Shown piece by piece: positions 7,368 through 10,441 of a stretch of 10,441 nucleotides of DNA (position 1 is the stretch's first letter; every line of letters begins with the position of its first letter). The notes below the pieces were generated by a model. The model made no database searches. It had not been told where the DNA came from and saw only the letters and a program-made list of their open reading frames with translations. The stretch lies in assembly GCF_934295145.1 (NCBI RefSeq), contig NZ_CAKRAS010000079.1, positions 1-10,441 of the forward strand. Direction: 5' to 3'. The DNA is from an uncultured Eubacterium sp. (lineage in GTDB: Bacteria; Bacillota; Clostridia; Lachnospirales; Lachnospiraceae). The position numbers were made by a program, and so were the translations under genes.

Positions 7368-8555
7368 ATGTTGTTTCAGTCATTTTTGATCAAATACGGT
7401 GAAATCGGTATTAAAGGAAAAAACCGCTACGTATTTGAAGAAGCGTTAATGAAACAGATCGGACATGCCCTGCAGCCGGTGGACGGAACTTTTTCTGTTT
7501 CCAGAGAGCAGGGAAGAATTTATGTGGATGCAGAAGGTGATTATGATTATGATGAGGCAGTTCTGGCTCTGACAAGAGTTTTCGGTATCGTAGGCATCTG
7601 CCCGTTAGTCAGAGTAGAAGAGAAGGGTTTTGACCAGCTGGCAAAAGACGTATTAAAATATCTGGATGACGTATATCCGGACAAAAACAAAACTTTCAAA
7701 GTCGTATCCAGAAGAGCGCGGAAAAATTTCCCGAAAAACTCTCAGGAAATCAATGCAGACCTTGGCGAGATCATTCTGGACACTTATCCGGAGATGAAAG
7801 TTGACGTACATCATCCGGATATCATGCTGAACGTGGAAATTCGTTCCCAGGTAAATATTTATTCCATGATCATTCCGGGACCGGGAGGGATGCCGGTTGG
7901 AACAGCCGGAAAGGCAATGTTACTTCTGTCCGGTGGTATCGACAGCCCAGTAGCAGGTTATATGATCGCAAAACGTGGTGTTACGATTGAGGCTACTTAT
8001 TTTCATGCACCGCCTTATACAAGTGAACGTGCAAAACAGAAAGTAATCGATCTGGCAAGAATCGTATCCCGATACAGCGGCCCGATCAAATTAAATATTG
8101 TCAACTTTACCGATATTCAGCTTTATATTTACGACAAATGCCCACATGATCAGCTGACCATCATCATGCGTCGATATATGATGAAGATTGCAGAGCATTT
8201 CGCAAATGAGTCCGGATGCCTTGGGCTGATCACCGGTGAGAGTATCGGACAGGTAGCAAGCCAGACGATGCAGTCACTGGCAGCAACTAATGCCGTATGC
8301 AATATGCCGGTATACCGTCCACTGATCGGTTTTGATAAAAATGATATTATTGCGATTTCGGAAAAAATTGATACTTACGAGACATCCATTCAGCCGTTTG
8401 AAGACTGCTGTACAATCTTTGTTGCAAAACATCCGGTGACAAAACCGAACCTGAAGATCATTGAGCGTTCCGAGCAGCATTTGAATGAGAAAATTGATGA
8501 GCTGATGCAGACAGCGATTGAGACAACAGAGACAATTACTGTTTGCGAAGAGTAG
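7368..8555 (+). CDS. thiI: tRNA 4-thiouridine synthase ThiI, form without rhodanese domain
   Basis: Adenylates U8 of tRNA with ATP and replaces oxygen by sulfur to give 4-thiouridine, a near-UV sensor; some ThiI proteins also serve thiamine thiazole synthesis. The 395 residues contain an N-terminal ferredoxin-like part with LIKYGEIGIKGKNR (7-20), a THUMP RNA-binding domain (about 60-165), and the PP-loop ATPase with SGGIDSP (188-194). Conserved segments GESIGQVASQT (290-300) and PFEDCCTIF (343-351) follow. E. coli ThiI has 482 residues and a C-terminal rhodanese domain carrying the persulfide cysteine. That domain is absent here, as in B. subtilis, so sulfur probably comes straight from the neighbouring desulfurase. 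The ribosome binding site AGGAG (7353-7357) is 10 bases from the ATG, and the gap to the desulfurase is 21 bases, consistent with one operon. A terminator follows. Confidence 0.97.
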   Translation: MLFQSFLIKYGEIGIKGKNRYVFEEALMKQIGHALQPVDGTFSVSREQGRIYVDAEGDYDYDEAVLALTRVFGIVGICPLVRVEEKGFDQLAKDVLKYLDDVYPDKNKTFKVVSRRARKNFPKNSQEINADLGEIILDTYPEMKVDVHHPDIMLNVEIRSQVNIYSMIIPGPGGMPVGTAGKAMLLLSGGIDSPVAGYMIAKRGVTIEATYFHAPPYTSERAKQKVIDLARIVSRYSGPIKLNIVNFTDIQLYIYDKCPHDQLTIIMRRYMMKIAEHFANESGCLGLITGESIGQVASQTMQSLAATNAVCNMPVYRPLIGFDKNDIIAISEKIDTYETSIQPFEDCCTIFVAKHPVTKPNLKIIERSEQHLNEKIDELMQTAIETTETITVCEE

Positions 8556-8621
8556 ATATAAATACAATAGTCGAAACAGACGAAAAATAGCTGTATCGGC
8601 AAATAAAAAACAAGAGTTCAG

Positions 8622-8665
8622 TGAATAAAAAGAACCGGGAAAAAATCACTTTGATTTTTCCCGGT
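8622..8665 (-). terminator. Intrinsic terminator of the HPr-like gene, shared with thiI
   Basis: The hairpin spans 8634-8665: ACCGGGAAAAA (8634-8644) pairs with TTTTTCCCGGT (8655-8665), then one bulged A and a 3-bp top stem close on a CTT loop. Read on the - strand it is followed by TTCTTTTTATT, a good T-tract, so it best fits the - strand gene ending at 8710. Read on the + strand it lies 78 bases after thiI with a weaker downstream TATCTGGTTTT, and may also stop thiI transcripts. Confidence 0.8.
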
Positions 8666-8709
8666 ATCTGGTTTTGAAAATAAGTATATTTCATTTTCTT
8701 TGGATAAAA

Positions 8710-8942
<233 letters not shown>

Positions 8943-8943
<1 letters not shown>

Positions 8944-8970
8944 TTACCAGCCCTCCTGAAAAAATATAAT
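8943..8970 (+). promoter_or_regulatory. mtaB: Weak candidate promoter for mtaB
   Basis: A perfect TATAAT (8965-8970) has TTTACC (8943-8948) 16 bases upstream. It would start mtaB transcription about 55 bases before the ATG and would overlap the ribosome binding site of the opposite HPr-like gene. The -35 is poor, so this is tentative. mtaB needs some promoter here, since the gene before it runs the other way. Confidence 0.3.
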
Positions 8971-8982
8971 TTATTCTATTCA

Positions 8983-9011
8983 ATAGTAACTTCAAATTAT
9001 GAAAAAGTCAA
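8983..9011 (-). promoter_or_regulatory. Probable sigma-A promoter of the HPr-like gene
   Basis: On the - strand, TTGACT (9011-9006) is followed after exactly 17 bases by TACTAT (8988-8983). It would give a leader of about 30 bases before the ATG at 8943. The -35 matches consensus at five of six positions and the -10 at four of six. The -35 lies within the mtaB upstream region, only 22 bases from the mtaB start. Confidence 0.55.
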
Positions 9012-9032
9012 TACAATATAGGAGTTGAAACA

Positions 9033-10316
9033 ATGAAAAAAGCGGCATTACACAGCCTTGGATGTAAAGTGAATTCATATGAGACAGAAGCAATGCAGCA
9101 GATGTTGGAACAGGCGGGATATGAGATTGTGCCGTTTCATGACAGGGCAGATGTGTATATTATCAATACCTGTTCTGTGACAAATATTGCGGATCGCAAA
9201 TCCAGACAGATGATTCATAAAGCAAAGAAGATGAATCCGGATGCGATCGTAGTGGCGGCAGGCTGTTATGTGCAGACATCCACGGAGCAGGCGAAAGCAG
9301 ATGCGGCCATTGATATTATTATCGGAAACAATAAAAAGCAGGATCTTCTTGCAATGCTGGCAGCCTATGAGGCAGACCATGGCGTAGAGCAGGAAGGCGT
9401 GTTGGATATTAATCATACAAAACAGGAATACGAAGAACTGACAGTGATCCATCCGTCAGAGCATACCCGTGCATTTTTGAAGGTGCAGGACGGCTGTAAT
9501 CAGTTTTGCAGCTACTGCATTATTCCGTATGCGCGTGGCAGAGTCAGAAGCCGAAAACGGAAGGATGTGGCAGAGGAAGCGCGCAGACTGGCAGAAAACG
9601 GTTTTCAGGAGCTGGTGCTGACAGGTATTCATCTGAGTTCTTATGGCATTGACTGCGACAGCAGCCTGCTGGAACTGATTCAGACATTGCATGAGATTGA
9701 CGGTATCGAGCGTATCCGTCTGGGCTCTCTGGAACCGGGGATCATCACAGAAAGTTTTGTACAGTCTTTGGTGAAATTGCCGAAGGTATGTCCGCATTTT
9801 CATCTGTCCCTGCAGAGCGGAAGCGCAACCGTTTTGAAACGGATGAACCGCAGATACACACCGGAAGAATATCTGGAAAAATGCGATCTGTTACGTCAGT
9901 ATTATGAACATCCTGCGATCACCACAGATATCATCGTGGGATTTCCGGGGGAGACACCGGAAGAGTTTGAGGAGACCTGCGCATTTGTGAAAAAAGTGGA
10001 TTTTTACGAGGTGCATGTGTTTAAATATTCCAAGCGAAACGGAACGGTTGCTGCATCCATGCCGGATCAGATTCAGGAATCTGTTAAAGCAGAGCGTAGT
10101 GGAATCCTGATGGAGCTGGCAGAAAAACAGAAAAAAGAATTTATTCAGTATTACGAAGGAAAAGAAGTATCCGTATTATTTGAAGAACCGGTAGAAGTGG
10201 ACGGTGTGCGCTATTTTGAAGGACTGACACCGGAATATGTCAAAGTATGGGTACCAACGGAGGAAAAACTGGAGAACCAGATAATGAAGGTTGAATTTTT
10301 CCCTTATTTATATTAG
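9033..10316 (+). CDS. mtaB: tRNA N6-threonylcarbamoyladenosine-37 methylthiotransferase MtaB
   Basis: Radical-SAM enzyme that converts t6A to ms2t6A at position 37 of ANN-decoding tRNAs, adding a sulfur and a methyl group. The 427 residues have the methylthiotransferase layout: an N-terminal domain with the three cluster cysteines Cys11 (LGCKVN), Cys47 (NTCSVT) and Cys78 (AGCYVQ); a radical-SAM core with Cys155, Cys159 and Cys162 in GCNQFCSYCIIPYARG; PAITTDIIVGFPGETPEEF later in the barrel; and a C-terminal TRAM-like RNA-binding region (about 365-425). LGCKVNSYE and the overall length fit MtaB (YqeV) better than MiaB or RimO. The ribosome binding site AGGAG (9020-9024) is 8 bases from the ATG. 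In B. subtilis this gene directly ends the dnaK operon; here the desulfurase, thiI and an inverted gene separate it, so it needs its own promoter. Confidence 0.95.
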   Translation: MKKAALHSLGCKVNSYETEAMQQMLEQAGYEIVPFHDRADVYIINTCSVTNIADRKSRQMIHKAKKMNPDAIVVAAGCYVQTSTEQAKADAAIDIIIGNNKKQDLLAMLAAYEADHGVEQEGVLDINHTKQEYEELTVIHPSEHTRAFLKVQDGCNQFCSYCIIPYARGRVRSRKRKDVAEEARRLAENGFQELVLTGIHLSSYGIDCDSSLLELIQTLHEIDGIERIRLGSLEPGIITESFVQSLVKLPKVCPHFHLSLQSGSATVLKRMNRRYTPEEYLEKCDLLRQYYEHPAITTDIIVGFPGETPEEFEETCAFVKKVDFYEVHVFKYSKRNGTVAASMPDQIQESVKAERSGILMELAEKQKKEFIQYYEGKEVSVLFEEPVEVDGVRYFEGLTPEYVKVWVPTEEKLENQIMKVEFFPYLY

Positions 10317-10355
10317 AATAAATGTTGATATATTTTAACGACAGAGGTACAAGTT

Positions 10356-10441
10356 ATGCAGGACTTAAGCAGTACACAATATTTTAAAGTAGAAAAAGCA
10401 CCGGAATTAAAAATCGGTGATGTTCTGGAAATCGTATACAA
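10356..10441 (+). CDS. ireB: Probable IreB-family (UPF0297) regulatory phosphoprotein, 3' end cut off
   Basis: The frame starting MQDLSSTQYFKVEK runs open to the window edge, 28 codons plus two bases. The start, the spacing of the N-terminal Ser/Thr cluster before an aromatic residue, and VLEIVY resemble the UPF0297/IreB family (about 85-90 residues). That family is known as a substrate of the PASTA Ser/Thr kinase IreK in Enterococcus, where N-terminal threonines are phosphorylated; Thr7 here is the best candidate. AGAGG (10343-10347) lies 8 bases before the ATG, 39 bases after the mtaB stop. In clostridial genomes this gene is commonly followed by ruvX, which cannot be checked here. Identification rests on few residues, so it is less certain than the complete genes. 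Confidence 0.7.
   Translation, partial: MQDLSSTQYFKVEKAPELKIGDVLEIVY

Noticed and set aside
9012..9017. TACAAT as the -10 of mtaB
   Set aside because: Transcription would start at about 9024, at the end of the ribosome binding site and too close to the ATG at 9033, and no good -35 is spaced correctly.
9075..9452. 125-codon open frame on the - strand inside mtaB
   Set aside because: It is a shadow of the mtaB coding frame with Cys/His-rich, motif-free translation.

Overview
The window looks like chromosomal core DNA from a low-to-moderate GC Firmicute, most likely a Clostridia of the Lachnospiraceae type. That placement is inferred from protein character, strong GGAGG-type ribosome binding sites and gene order; no marker gene here settles it. 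Ten protein genes are supported, nine on the + strand and one on the - strand. No gene-free stretch exceeds about 185 bases. I see no tRNA, rRNA, CRISPR array, transposase or phage gene.

Bases 1-2575 are the end of a heat-shock operon: the C-terminal two thirds of dnaK, a 172-base gap with two hairpins, then complete dnaJ. Only 18 bases after dnaJ comes a 569-residue ABC-class ATPase of uncertain role (2594-4303). A 183-base leader follows (4304-4486), with a candidate internal promoter, a 10-bp hairpin and an imperfect direct repeat exactly 70 bases apart.

Bases 4487-8555 form a tight cluster: prmA (ribosomal protein L11 methylation), rsmE (16S rRNA m3U1498 methylation), a NifS/IscS-like cysteine desulfurase and thiI (tRNA 4-thiouridine). 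Gaps are 2 bases, a 7-base overlap and 21 bases. A terminator shared with a converging gene follows, then a small HPr-like gene on the - strand (8710-8943). It keeps the regulatory-serine motif of HPr but lacks the phosphocarrier histidine. Facing away from it is mtaB (9033-10316; tRNA ms2t6A methylthiolation). The window ends in the first 28 codons of a probable ireB (UPF0297).

The order dnaK-dnaJ-prmA-rsmE-mtaB matches the end of the Bacillus subtilis dnaK operon (hrcA-grpE-dnaK-dnaJ-yqeT-yqeU-yqeV). Here that backbone has gained an ATPase after dnaJ, and a desulfurase/thiI pair plus an inverted HPr-like gene before mtaB. The common themes are protein folding and chemical modification of ribosomes and tRNA, with a sulfur-transfer subset. 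I found no convincing new multi-gene system. The points most worth a second look are the ATPase, the histidine-less HPr paralogue and the structured leader of prmA.
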